Positions 24,645-33,155 of a stretch of DNA of 62,236 nucleotides are shown piece by piece. The notes below the pieces were generated by a model. The model was not told the DNA's origin. It saw only the letters and a program-made list of their open reading frames with translations, and searched no databases. This DNA is from CAYJFG01 sp051881695. Lineage in GTDB: Bacteria > Bacillota > Clostridia > Oscillospirales > Acutalibacteraceae. The position numbers and the translations under genes are program-made. Within the stretch, counting starts at the first letter, position 1. The number at the start of each line of letters is the position of its first letter. Location: the NCBI GenBank assembly GCA_051881695.1, contig JBJEQJ010000007.1, positions 1 to 62,236 of the forward strand, read 5' to 3'.

Positions 24645-26687
24645 GTGCCTTCACTTTTTGAAATGAAAATAGAAGCTCTCAAGGGCGTGGGGGAAAAGCG
24701 AGGTGCGCTTCTTCGCCGTCTTGGTGTTAATACTGTGGGGGAGCTTCTGCGGTATTACCCCAGAGCATACGAGGACCATACAAGCCCTGTAGATATATCA
24801 TCAGTTTCAGGCGGAGCTTCTGTCTGCATAAAAGCAACGGTTGAATCGCCCGTAGTGGAGCGCAGAGCACCGGGCGGAAAATTAATAAGCAGAGTAAGGG
24901 TTTACGACGATACAGGTGCAATACCGCTTACCTTTTTTAATAACAGATTTATTAAAAATATGCTAAAGCAGGGGCAGACCTATATTTTCTGCGGAAAGGT
25001 AAGTGAAGCAACAGGACGGCGTGAGCTTTTAAGTCCGGAGTTTTCTCCTGCCGAAAACGGTCAGCGCATAAAGCCTGTATACAGCACAACAAACGGACTT
25101 ACCTCAAGACAGATAGAACAGTATGTATTAAGCGCATTGCAGCTGCTTCCGCAGACAGTAAAGGAGCCTATACCCGGTTACATAATTGAGGAGTACGACC
25201 TTTGCACGCTTGAATATTCAATACAAAATATTCACAGACCAACAGATGAGGACGCCCTGAGGGAAGCAAAAAGGCGGCTTATATTTGAAGAGCTGCTAAT
25301 TTTAAGCCTTGGACTTAACCGGCTTAAAAATAATAAAAGAGAGGAAATATCAATAAAATTTGAAAAGGATTTTACTGATGAATACTTTTCCTTTTTGCCT
25401 TTTAAGCCGACAAATGCACAAAAAAAGGCTGTAGGTGAATGTGTAAGGGATATGCTGTATTCACCGTCGCCTATGAACAGGCTTGTTCAGGGCGACGTAG
25501 GCTCGGGCAAAACTGCCGTTGCGGCGGCGCTGTGCTACACTGCGGCAAAAAACGGCTTTCAGTCGGCTTTTATGGCGCCAACGGAAATTTTAGCCGAACA
25601 GCATTATTCAACGCTATCAAAAACGCTTGAAAAAAGCGGAGTTACCGTTGCACTTTTAACCGGCTCGCAGACGGCGGCGGTAAAGAACAGAATAAAAAAA
25701 TCGCTTGCAGACGGCGAGATTGATATTATTATCGGTACTCACGCCCTGCTTACGGAAAGCGTAGTGTTTAAACGCCTTGCGCTTGTTGTAACGGACGAGC
25801 AGCACCGCTTCGGCGTTAATCAGCGTGCACGCTTGCTTTCAAAGGGAGAAAACCCTCATTTGCTTGTTATGAGCGCAACGCCGATACCCAGAACGCTTGC
25901 CCTTATAATTTACGGCGATTTGGATATTTCAATTATTAACGAGCTTCCTCCCGGACGGCAAAAAACCGACACGCTGCTTATAGACAGCTCAAAGCGCAGC
26001 CGTATGTACGGGTTTATAAAAAAATATCTCGATATGGGCAGGCAGTGCTATATAGTTTGCCCCGCAGTGGAGGAAAATGAATTTAACTTAGAATCTGCAC
26101 AGGAATATGCAGACAGAATAAAGAAAAACGAGTTTAAAAGCTATAAAGTTGGTTTGCTTCACGGCAAAATGAAGGCAAGGGATAAAGACGCCGTTATGAA
26201 GGCCTTTGTAAGCGGCGAGCTTGACCTTTTAGTGGCTACAACTGTTATAGAGGTAGGCGTAGACGTGCCTAACGCTGTGATTATGGCTGTGGAAAACGCC
26301 GAGCGTTTCGGACTTTCTCAGCTTCATCAGCTAAGGGGCAGAGTGGGAAGAGGAAGCGAAAAGTCCTATTGCATATTAATTTCTGACAGCAAAAGCGAGG
26401 AAACACTTTTGCGGCTGAAAACTATGTGTCAAACAAGCAACGGATTTGAAATTGCAGAGGCAGATTTAAAGCAGAGAGGGCCGGGCGACTTTTTCGGCGC
26501 ACGCCAGCACGGACTGCCGGAGCTTAAGATTGCTGACCTTGCCAATATGGAATATTTGCAGGCGGCGCAAAAGGCGGCGCAGGAGATACTTGCAAACAGC
26601 CCCGACCTTACAGATGACGGCTACCGGGGGTTAAATGCAGAAATACGCAGGCTGTTCGGCAGAGTGGGGCACAACGGACTTAACTGA
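24645..26687 (+). CDS. recG: ATP-dependent DNA helicase RecG
   Basis: 680 aa. The N-terminal wedge/OB domain (about 1-150, LKGVGEKRGALLRRLGV) is followed by helicase motifs: Walker A GDVGSGKTAVA, motif II DEQHRFG, motif III MSATPIPRTLAL, and motif VI QLRGRVGRG. RecG remodels stalled forks and Holliday junctions. The start is GTG behind AAAGGAGGGAGC. Confidence 0.97.
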   Translation: MPSLFEMKIEALKGVGEKRGALLRRLGVNTVGELLRYYPRAYEDHTSPVDISSVSGGASVCIKATVESPVVERRAPGGKLISRVRVYDDTGAIPLTFFNNRFIKNMLKQGQTYIFCGKVSEATGRRELLSPEFSPAENGQRIKPVYSTTNGLTSRQIEQYVLSALQLLPQTVKEPIPGYIIEEYDLCTLEYSIQNIHRPTDEDALREAKRRLIFEELLILSLGLNRLKNNKREEISIKFEKDFTDEYFSFLPFKPTNAQKKAVGECVRDMLYSPSPMNRLVQGDVGSGKTAVAAALCYTAAKNGFQSAFMAPTEILAEQHYSTLSKTLEKSGVTVALLTGSQTAAVKNRIKKSLADGEIDIIIGTHALLTESVVFKRLALVVTDEQHRFGVNQRARLLSKGENPHLLVMSATPIPRTLALIIYGDLDISIINELPPGRQKTDTLLIDSSKRSRMYGFIKKYLDMGRQCYIVCPAVEENEFNLESAQEYADRIKKNEFKSYKVGLLHGKMKARDKDAVMKAFVSGELDLLVATTVIEVGVDVPNAVIMAVENAERFGLSQLHQLRGRVGRGSEKSYCILISDSKSEETLLRLKTMCQTSNGFEIAEADLKQRGPGDFFGARQHGLPELKIADLANMEYLQAAQKAAQEILANSPDLTDDGYRGLNAEIRRLFGRVGHNGLN

Positions 26688-26805
26688 TTCTCTTTAACAA
26701 GGTAGGCTTGAAAAGCTTTATTTAGTTCCTGCGCTGAACCCTGATTTAATATGAAATCCGTAATTTCAGCGGATTACGGAAGATTTATTTTTATAAAACA
26801 AAGAA

Positions 26806-26853
26806 AACCTGTTTTCAGCTAACCGCAACATCGGCTGAAAACAGGTTGTTTTT
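26806..26853. terminator. Bidirectional terminator between recG and queT
   Basis: AACCTGTTTTCAGC and GCTGAAAACAGGTT form a perfect 14-bp stem with a 14-nt loop. GTTTTT follows on the plus strand and TTCTTTGTTTT on the minus strand. Confidence 0.88.
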
Positions 26854-26882
26854 AAATTCAAATTTATTTTATTTGCTGTATT

Positions 26883-27416
26883 TTATGCCGTTTTGAAAAG
26901 CTTGCTTGAAAGCCTTGTTTTTTCAAGCATAACGGTAAGCGGCAAGCCAAGTATAACGCATACGCCAAGCTCGCCCAGCGCAACAAGTGCGCCCTGAAGA
27001 AGAAAATCTGCAAAATGGAAGCCGCCGGGCACAAAGAAAATTTCAATTTCAAGCCCGATTATAACTCCGTTGAATATTGCAGGCATTAAAGACGCCAAAA
27101 TCGGCAGACCCTTAAAGCGTATGTCTTTTAGCTTATAAATACAAAGCACAGCCAAAAATGACGCTATGGGTCCTATAACCATATCAATCGGCAAAGCGTT
27201 TAAGCAAACAATGTTTGCAAGCACACAGCCGGCTGTAAGTCCCGGAATTGCCGCAGGGGTGAACAGCGCAAGCATTGTAAGTACCTCAGAAACTCTGAAC
27301 TGCACCGCCATTGATGTGGAGTTTGGGATTAACAGCTCCTGTGCGTAGGTAAGTCCCACATAAAGCGCGGCAATAACAGCCGCCTGCACAAGATAAAGCG
27401 TGGATTTGTTTTTCAT
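26883..27416 (-). CDS. queT: Queuosine precursor transporter QueT (ECF substrate-binding subunit)
   Basis: 177 aa, five to six membrane helices. QFRVSEVLTMLALFTPAAIPGLTAGC and NALPIDMVIGPIASFLAVLC match the QueT family, S-components that work with a shared ECF module to import preQ1/preQ0-type bases. A preQ1-I riboswitch sits directly before it and overlaps its GGAGG site, strongly supporting the substrate. No ECF A/A'/T genes are in the window. Confidence 0.93.
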   Translation of the reverse strand: MKNKSTLYLVQAAVIAALYVGLTYAQELLIPNSTSMAVQFRVSEVLTMLALFTPAAIPGLTAGCVLANIVCLNALPIDMVIGPIASFLAVLCIYKLKDIRFKGLPILASLMPAIFNGVIIGLEIEIFFVPGGFHFADFLLQGALVALGELGVCVILGLPLTVMLEKTRLSSKLFKTA

Positions 27417-27425
27417 TATTTATGA

Positions 27426-27466
27426 CCTCCGTAGTTTTGTTTTAGGTCTGGATGTTGCGACAGACC
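27426..27466 (-). promoter_or_regulatory. preQ1-I riboswitch controlling queT
   Basis: Leftward, GGTCTG and CAGACC form P1 around a TCGCAACATC loop, followed by the A-rich tail TAAAACAAAACTACGG. This closely follows the compact H-type pseudoknot of preQ1-I (compare the Thermoanaerobacter tengcongensis type with a UCGCAGUAAC loop and a UUAACAAAAC tail). The tail runs straight into the queT GGAGG, so ligand binding should block ribosome access. Confidence 0.85.
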
Positions 27467-27482
27467 GCATAGAGCAAGTAAA

Positions 27483-27511
27483 ATGATACACCAAAAACGG
27501 TAAAAGGTCAA
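27483..27511 (-). promoter_or_regulatory. Promoter of queT
   Basis: Leftward TTGACC, 17-bp spacer, TATCAT; start predicted near 27476, about 10 nt before the riboswitch aptamer. Confidence 0.78.
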
Positions 27512-27547
27512 TGCTTTTTTAAATAGATGACGAGTTTTACCCTTTAC

Positions 27548-27587
27548 AAATCAAGAAGCACTGCCGAAAGGCAGTGCTTCTTGATTT
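27548..27587 (-). terminator. Terminator downstream of the small 88-aa gene
   Basis: AAATCAAGAAGCACTGCC and its exact complement form an 18-bp stem closed by GAAA on the plus strand. The terminal A-T pairs can act as the U tract in either direction. Confidence 0.8.
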
Positions 27588-27625
27588 TAGGATTTCTTGA
27601 AATAATGGTAAAACAAATGTTAGGA

Positions 27626-27892
27626 TTAATCAATGTTAGCTTCTCCGGTATCACCCAGAAGATTGAATCTGAACAGTTTACGTTCGTCATCTTTGTTTTG
27701 GCATACAATGTACGCCTCGGCAATTTTGCCGCCTTCAATAAGCTGTGTTAAACCTACTAACTGGCAAAGCTTGCTTTTCAGGTTCAAGTGGTCTCCCTCT
27801 CTTGTTACCAGAAAGACATCACCCTCGCAAGTGTCAAGCACGGCGAGGAATGCAGTTACGTCGATATCGTGTAATTCTAAAATCGGTGTCAT
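27626..27892 (-). CDS. Small conserved hypothetical protein
   Basis: 88 aa, acidic, soluble: starts MTPILELHDIDVTAFLAVL and contains CEGDVFLVTREGDHLNLKSK and AEAYIVCQNKDDERKLFRF. I recall similar small proteins in gut Clostridia but no assigned function. A longer reading to 27952 is rejected because GGAGGAATTTTT precedes the ATG at 27892. It has its own promoter and terminator and so is expressed alone. Confidence 0.75.
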   Translation of the reverse strand: MTPILELHDIDVTAFLAVLDTCEGDVFLVTREGDHLNLKSKLCQLVGLTQLIEGGKIAEAYIVCQNKDDERKLFRFNLLGDTGEANID

Positions 27893-27985
27893 AAAAATTC
27901 CTCCTAAATAAAATATAAAATTTTTCGTGCCTACTTTGATTTGCTGTCTCATTTCGGTTACAGGTTTTTCTTAACCTGTGTCTAT

Positions 27986-28013
27986 ATTATAGCACGCTGT
28001 TAGGGAATGTCAA
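27986..28013 (-). promoter_or_regulatory. Promoter of the 88-aa gene
   Basis: Leftward TTGACA, 16-bp spacer, TATAAT. The leader contains an ACAGGTT/AACCTGT hairpin (27960-27979). The remainder of 27893-28238 has no gene visible. Confidence 0.8.
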
Positions 28014-28238
28014 CAAAAAACTTTAAAATTTTTTGTAGGAGATAACCTAAAGACTTGTGAAATCGTACTATAAAGAAAGGCTGATTTATGCAAATGCAAT
28101 AAAAAAACAGGAGTTTTTTTGATTTGTTAGAGCTTTGTTTTGAAGATTTTATTTCTTTTGGAATATTGTGACAAAACGGAAAGCTGAATTTTATGCATAT
28201 TCTACAAACTTTAAGAAAAACAGAAATATTATCGCAAT

Positions 28239-28907
28239 TTATTTAATTTTTCCGTCAATTATACAGATATTTCTCGGAGATTTTGACGCCAGTTTTACGT
28301 CATGCGTTATCAGTATTACTGTTTTACCGTTGCGGTGCAAATCAAAAAGGATTTTTATTACGTCCTCGCCCGAGGCTTTGTCAAGATTTCCCGTAGGCTC
28401 GTCTGCTAAAATAATGGGTGGACTTGCCGCAATGGCTCTGGCTATTGCAACTCTTTGCTGCTGACCGCCGGAAAGCTGCGACGGACGGTGGGTTATTCTT
28501 TTTTCAAGTCCTACACAGCACAGTGCGTCATATGCAAGATTTCTGCGTTCTCTTTTCTTTATGCCCCGGTAAAAAAGCGGAAGCTCTACGTTTTCTAAGG
28601 CTGTAAGCGTGGGTATTAAATTAAAGCTTTGAAATATAAAGCCGATTTCACGGTTCCTTATATATGAAAGCTCCCGTTCACGCATATTTGCCACATTTCT
28701 TCCCTCTAAAAAATACTGCCCCTCCTGAGGAGTATCAAGACAGCCCAGTATATTCATAAGCGTAGATTTGCCCGACCCTGACTGTCCGACTATTGCAACA
28801 AGCTCGCCCTTGTCTATTTGCAGGTTAATGTCGGACAGTACCTTTGTTTTCTCGCTGCCGTTTTTGTATGTTTTGTTTACATTTTTAAGCTCTATCAGAT
28901 GCTCCAC
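28239..28907 (-). CDS. ABC transporter ATP-binding protein (MacB/LolD type), orphan
   Basis: 222 aa. Walker A GQSGSGKST, Q-loop FQSFNLIPTLTALENV, signature LSGGQQQRVAIARA, Walker B IILADEPTGNLD and switch His in LITHDV are all present, so it should hydrolyse ATP. The NLIPTLTALENVELPL segment is typical of MacB/LolD-type ATPases that pair with FtsX-like permeases exporting peptides or lipoproteins. No permease lies on either side: upstream is a divergent mutase and downstream is non-coding. Confidence 0.9.
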   Translation of the reverse strand: MEHLIELKNVNKTYKNGSEKTKVLSDINLQIDKGELVAIVGQSGSGKSTLMNILGCLDTPQEGQYFLEGRNVANMRERELSYIRNREIGFIFQSFNLIPTLTALENVELPLFYRGIKKRERRNLAYDALCCVGLEKRITHRPSQLSGGQQQRVAIARAIAASPPIILADEPTGNLDKASGEDVIKILFDLHRNGKTVILITHDVKLASKSPRNICIIDGKIK

Positions 28908-28962
28908 TTCCGGTCACTCCGTTTCATTGTCTATTTATTTTGTCCCCTTGCTTACGTTTTTA

Positions 28963-28991
28963 TTGATGATTTGTTCTTTTTCGTATATAAT
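28963..28991 (+). promoter_or_regulatory. Promoter of the phosphohexomutase gene
   Basis: TTGATG, 17-bp spacer, TATAAT. Confidence 0.75.
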
Positions 28992-29029
28992 TAAGGCAAT
29001 GACATATAACAAAAGGGAGAGATAAGCCT

Positions 29030-30541
29030 ATGCTTAGTAAATATTGGAAACAGTTTAAAAGCGGAACAGATATAAGGGGCGTTGCAAGCCCGGGTGTAGC
29101 GGGACAGGAGGTCAACCTGACTGACGAGGCAGTTAAAGCGATGGCAGGCGGCTTTGCCTTATGGCTTGAAAACAAAACCGGAAAGAAAATAAGCAAGCTT
29201 ACGGTAGCCGTAGGCAGAGATTCCAGAATATCCGGTCCGCGTATATTAAATACAGTTGCAGATACTCTTAAATCATTCGGAGCAGAGGTGCTTGACTGCG
29301 GACTTGCATCAACTCCGTCAATGTTTATGACAACGATAGACCTTGCCTGTGACGGCTCAGTGCAGATAACGGCAAGCCACCACCCGTTTAACAGGAACGG
29401 ACTTAAATTTTTTACAAAAGACGGCGGACTTGAAGCAGAGGATATTGAACAGATACTCACCTTTGCTCAAAACGGAGAAAAGCCGCAGACGATAAACAGC
29501 GGAGAGATAAAAAGCGTAAATTATATGAAGCAATATGCCGAAAGACTTTGCGAGGTTATAAAGAAAGAGGTAAACGCAGAGGATTACGAGCGTCCGCTTG
29601 CAGGCTTTAAAATTGTGGTGGACGCAGGCAACGGCGCAGGCGGCTTTTATGCAAAGGACGTGCTGGAGGTTCTGGGCGCAGACACAAACGGCAGCCGCTA
29701 TCTTGAACCCGACGGTATGTTCCCGAACCACGTTCCGAACCCGGAGGACGAAACGGCTATGCAGTCTGTATGCAGCGCAGTAAAGGAAGCAGGGGCAGAT
29801 TTAGGCGTGATTTTTGACACAGACGTTGACAGAGGCGGTGCAGTTGACAGAAACGCAAACGAAATTAACAGAAACAGACTTGTTGCTATTGCCTCTGCAA
29901 TTGCGTTGGAGGGCAACGACGGTGCAACCGTAGTTACAGATTCCATAACCTCAAGCGGCCTTAAGGAATTTATTGAAAGCGATTTGGGCGGTAAGCACTG
30001 CCGCTTTAAGCGAGGCTATAAAAATGTAATAAATAAAGCTCTTGAGCTAAATGCACAGGGCGTTAACTGTCCGCTTGCCATTGAAACCTCAGGTCATGCG
30101 GCTATGAGAGAGAATTATTTTCTTGATGACGGCGCTTATCTATGCACAAAGATAATTATAAAAATGGCACAGTTAAGACAGCAGGGTAAAAATCTTGAGG
30201 ATTTAATTGAAAATCTTAAGGAGCCTGCCGAGGGCAGGGAGATAAGGATAAGAATAACCGATGAGGACTTTAAGCAGACCGGGCTTAAAATTCTTGCTGA
30301 TTTAGAGGAATACGCAAAAACGCAAGACGGCTGGACGTTAGCTCCCGACAGCGCAGAGGGCGTAAGAGTATCTTTTGCAAAGGGCGACGGCGGCGGATGG
30401 TTTTTACTGCGCTTGAGCGTACACGACCCGATTATGCCGCTTAATATAGAAAGCGATACGATAGGCGGCGTTGACATTATACTCAAAAAAATCTCAGCAT
30501 TTCTTAAGACCTGCACAGGGATTGATACGTCTGTTCTGTGA
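29030..30541 (+). CDS. Phosphomannomutase/phosphoglucomutase
   Basis: 503 aa, alpha-D-phosphohexomutase family with four domains. The catalytic Ser116 lies in TASHHPFN, the Mg-binding loop is DTDVDRGG, the sugar-binding loop is ETSGHAAM, and a phosphate-binding C-terminal domain follows. It interconverts hexose 1- and 6-phosphates for glycan synthesis. Sequence alone cannot choose mannose or glucose. An AGGGAGAG ribosome site precedes the ATG. It is monocistronic. Confidence 0.88.
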   Translation: MLSKYWKQFKSGTDIRGVASPGVAGQEVNLTDEAVKAMAGGFALWLENKTGKKISKLTVAVGRDSRISGPRILNTVADTLKSFGAEVLDCGLASTPSMFMTTIDLACDGSVQITASHHPFNRNGLKFFTKDGGLEAEDIEQILTFAQNGEKPQTINSGEIKSVNYMKQYAERLCEVIKKEVNAEDYERPLAGFKIVVDAGNGAGGFYAKDVLEVLGADTNGSRYLEPDGMFPNHVPNPEDETAMQSVCSAVKEAGADLGVIFDTDVDRGGAVDRNANEINRNRLVAIASAIALEGNDGATVVTDSITSSGLKEFIESDLGGKHCRFKRGYKNVINKALELNAQGVNCPLAIETSGHAAMRENYFLDDGAYLCTKIIIKMAQLRQQGKNLEDLIENLKEPAEGREIRIRITDEDFKQTGLKILADLEEYAKTQDGWTLAPDSAEGVRVSFAKGDGGGWFLLRLSVHDPIMPLNIESDTIGGVDIILKKISAFLKTCTGIDTSVL

Positions 30542-30641
30542 GAGGAGTTTTAATTAACAGCTATGTATTTATAACGCATAAGCAGAGTGTTCAGCCTTAC
30601 CCTTAAATAACGCAAAACTGTTTTATACAACTAAAACATAC

Positions 30642-30680
30642 AAAAAACAGAGCCTTGGCTGACCTTTGCCTTGGCTCTGT
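30642..30680 (-). terminator. uraA terminator
   Basis: ACAGAGCC/GGCTCTGT with an inner GGC/GCC; leftward it is followed by TTTTTTG. The rightward T tract is weak. Confidence 0.8.
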
Positions 30681-30762
30681 TGCTTTTGGGACTTTAAAAA
30701 CAGTCCTCTGATTTTGCATTGTTTAAAATGGAATACCGATGCATCTGTAAGTATCGGATATT

Positions 30763-32259
30763 TTATTTGCGTTTTTTACTCTTGTTGCTGATTTTATGAG
30801 TAATCTCTTTTTCAAAGTTTACTGCGTCAGCTGCGTTCTGGCTGTCAAATTTAAAATCCTTGCCCGGGAAAACAGCATTTAGGATAATACCTGCAAGAGA
30901 TGCTACTGCAAGCGGAGAAAGCGTAATTGTTGCACTGCCAATTGCAAAGCTTACTGTGTTGCTTGAAAGACCGAGCGCACAAACAAGAATTACAGCGGCA
31001 ACGATAAGGTTGCGGGATTTTGTAAAGTCAACCTTGTTTTCAACAACATTTCTTACACCTATTGCAGAAATCATACCGTAAAGTACAAATGAAATACCGC
31101 CGATGATACAGCCGGGAATTGAGCCGATAACTGCGCTTACAATCGGGAAGAAAGAAACGCATGCCGCAAATATTGCCGCAATTCTTATTACCTTGGGGTC
31201 GTAAACTCTTGTAAGAGCAAGCACGCCTGTGTTTTCGCCGTATGTTGTGTTTGCAGGACCGCCGAATAATGAAGCCATTGTTGTTGCAAGACCGTCACCG
31301 ATGAGAGTTCTGTGCAGACCCGGATCCTGAATATAGTTTTTGCCGGTTGTTGAGCCGATAGCACATATGTCGCCGATATGCTCCATCATCGTTGCAAGGG
31401 CAATCGGAACAATAGCTATAACAGAAGAAGCGATGAGTGCGCCGTTTGAAAAGTCAACGCCGCCGAATACTGTTTTATCCCAGATTACCGGAATACCGAT
31501 AAGTCCCTGACTGCCGAAAATATTGCCCTGTGAGATATTAGTAAATATTGTGTTTAAGCCGGAAAAATCGAAAATAGCAGTATACTGACCTGTTGCCTCG
31601 TTAAAGCCGCCTGCAAACAGCCACGGTAAATCCTGTATAAGCTGCGGGTTGCCTTCGCCGATAAAGAACAGAATCAAACCTACTGCATAAGAAATTAAAA
31701 GACCTAAAATAATAGGAATGATTTTTGCCATTCCCTTACCCCAGATGTTGAACGCAACAATTACGGCAAGAGCGATAAGTGCAAGTACCCAGTTTGTTGA
31801 ACAGTTGCCTACAGCCGATGGTGCAAGCCCCAAACCGATTGCAATGATGATAGGACCTGTTACAACAGGCGGGAAAAATCTCATAACCTTGTCAATACCC
31901 ACAGTCTTAATAATTGCCGCAAGGACAAAGTATAAAAGACCTGCACAAGCAACGCCCAGGCACGCATACGGAAGCATAGATTCCGGGTTTTTAGGACTTA
32001 AAGCCTTTATTGCCGCATATCCGCCCAAAAATGCAAACGATGAGCCTAAAAAAGCAGGAACCTTAAATTTTGTGAGAAGGTGGAACAAAAGTGTTCCCAA
32101 GCCTGCCATAAGCAGTGTTGTTGAAATATCAAGTCCTGTGATGATTGGTACCAATATTGTTGCACCGAACATTGCAAACATATGCTGAATGCCCAGAACA
32201 ATCATTTTTGGTCTGCCGAGTTTTCTGGCGTCGTAAATGGCGCCGTCGTTTTTGTTCAT
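30763..32259 (-). CDS. uraA: Uracil permease (NCS2 family)
   Basis: 498 aa with 12-14 membrane segments: QHMFAMFGATILVPIITGLD at the start, ATMMEHIGDICAIGSTTGK (the conserved Glu that binds uracil), GDGLATTMASLFGGPANTTYGENTGVLALTRVYDP. It is a proton-coupled uracil importer. The gene diverges from upp, the enzyme that traps the imported uracil as UMP. Confidence 0.94.
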   Translation of the reverse strand: MNKNDGAIYDARKLGRPKMIVLGIQHMFAMFGATILVPIITGLDISTTLLMAGLGTLLFHLLTKFKVPAFLGSSFAFLGGYAAIKALSPKNPESMLPYACLGVACAGLLYFVLAAIIKTVGIDKVMRFFPPVVTGPIIIAIGLGLAPSAVGNCSTNWVLALIALAVIVAFNIWGKGMAKIIPIILGLLISYAVGLILFFIGEGNPQLIQDLPWLFAGGFNEATGQYTAIFDFSGLNTIFTNISQGNIFGSQGLIGIPVIWDKTVFGGVDFSNGALIASSVIAIVPIALATMMEHIGDICAIGSTTGKNYIQDPGLHRTLIGDGLATTMASLFGGPANTTYGENTGVLALTRVYDPKVIRIAAIFAACVSFFPIVSAVIGSIPGCIIGGISFVLYGMISAIGVRNVVENKVDFTKSRNLIVAAVILVCALGLSSNTVSFAIGSATITLSPLAVASLAGIILNAVFPGKDFKFDSQNAADAVNFEKEITHKISNKSKKRK

Positions 32260-32289
32260 TGTAATCCCTCTTTCTTATAAGCTAAGTTC

Positions 32290-32318
32290 ATTATATAATT
32301 TAATTATGCAAAAAGCAA
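32290..32318 (-). promoter_or_regulatory. Promoter of uraA
   Basis: Leftward TTGCTT, 17-bp spacer, TATAAT. The short leader shows no obvious PyrR attenuator. Confidence 0.75.
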
Positions 32319-32355
32319 TATTTTTTGAGTAAACAAGTTAAAATATAGAGAATTA

Positions 32356-32384
32356 TTGACAAAGATGTTTCTTTTTAGTATTAT
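32356..32384 (+). promoter_or_regulatory. Promoter of upp
   Basis: TTGACA, 17-bp spacer, TATTAT; predicted start near 32391, leaving only about 20 nt before the start codon. Confidence 0.8.
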
Positions 32385-32413
32385 GAAAAAAAGACTTTTT
32401 GGAGGAATTTAAT

Positions 32414-33040
32414 ATGTCAGTTAGTTATATGACTCATCCGCTTATTAAGCATAAAATCACGTTAATGCGTAAGGAATCTACATCAACAAAAGAGTTCCGC
32501 AGTCTTGTGGAAGAGGTTGCAATGCTTATGGGGTATGAGGCATTGTCCGATTTGCAAATGACCGAAATCAGCGTAAAAACTCCTATTGAAGAGTCGATAC
32601 AGCCGGTAATAGCAGGCAAAAAGCTCACCATAGTACCTATTCTTCGCGCAGGACTCGGAATGGTAAGCGGTATTCAGGCGCTTGTACCATCGGCAAGAAT
32701 CGGGCATATCGGTCTTTACAGAGATCCCGAAACTCACGAGCCGCACGAGTATTACTGCAAGCTTCCCGACCCGATTGATGAGCGCCAGATTGTTGTTGTT
32801 GACCCAATGCTTGCAACAGGCGGCTCGGCAGTTGCCGCAGTAAACTTTATAAAACAGCACGGCGGAACAAGAATTAAATTTATGTCAATAATTGCGGCTC
32901 CCGAGGGAGTAAAGGCACTTACGCAGGCGCATCCCGATATTCAGCTTTATGTCGGTTGTCTTGACCGCTGTTTAAACGAAAATGCTTATATCTGTCCCGG
33001 ACTTGGCGATGCAGGCGACAGAATATTCGGAACAAAATAA
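32414..33040 (+). CDS. upp: Uracil phosphoribosyltransferase
   Basis: 208 aa. ILRAGLGMVSGIQALVP and the PRPP-binding loop VDPMLATGGSAVAAV are diagnostic, and the C-terminal CPGLGDAGDRIFGT uracil-binding motif is intact. It makes UMP from uracil and PRPP. The ATG at 32414 follows GGAGGAATTTAAT; the earlier in-frame start lies inside that ribosome site and is rejected. Confidence 0.97.
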   Translation: MSVSYMTHPLIKHKITLMRKESTSTKEFRSLVEEVAMLMGYEALSDLQMTEISVKTPIEESIQPVIAGKKLTIVPILRAGLGMVSGIQALVPSARIGHIGLYRDPETHEPHEYYCKLPDPIDERQIVVVDPMLATGGSAVAAVNFIKQHGGTRIKFMSIIAAPEGVKALTQAHPDIQLYVGCLDRCLNENAYICPGLGDAGDRIFGTK

Positions 33041-33063
33041 ATTTAACACAATAAAAATAAACA

Positions 33064-33106
33064 CAAAAAGGATTGACCGAGCCTAAGCTCCGTCAATCCT
33101 TTTTTT
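33064..33106. terminator. Bidirectional terminator between upp and the anti-sigma gene
   Basis: AAAAAGGATTGAC-C-GAGC pairs with GCTC-C-GTCAATCCTTTTTTT. It serves upp rightward and the anti-sigma gene leftward. Confidence 0.9.
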
Positions 33107-33155
33107 GCGCTATGGTCAAAGAAGGCAAAAGGTATTTTCCTTCTCTGATTTAATT

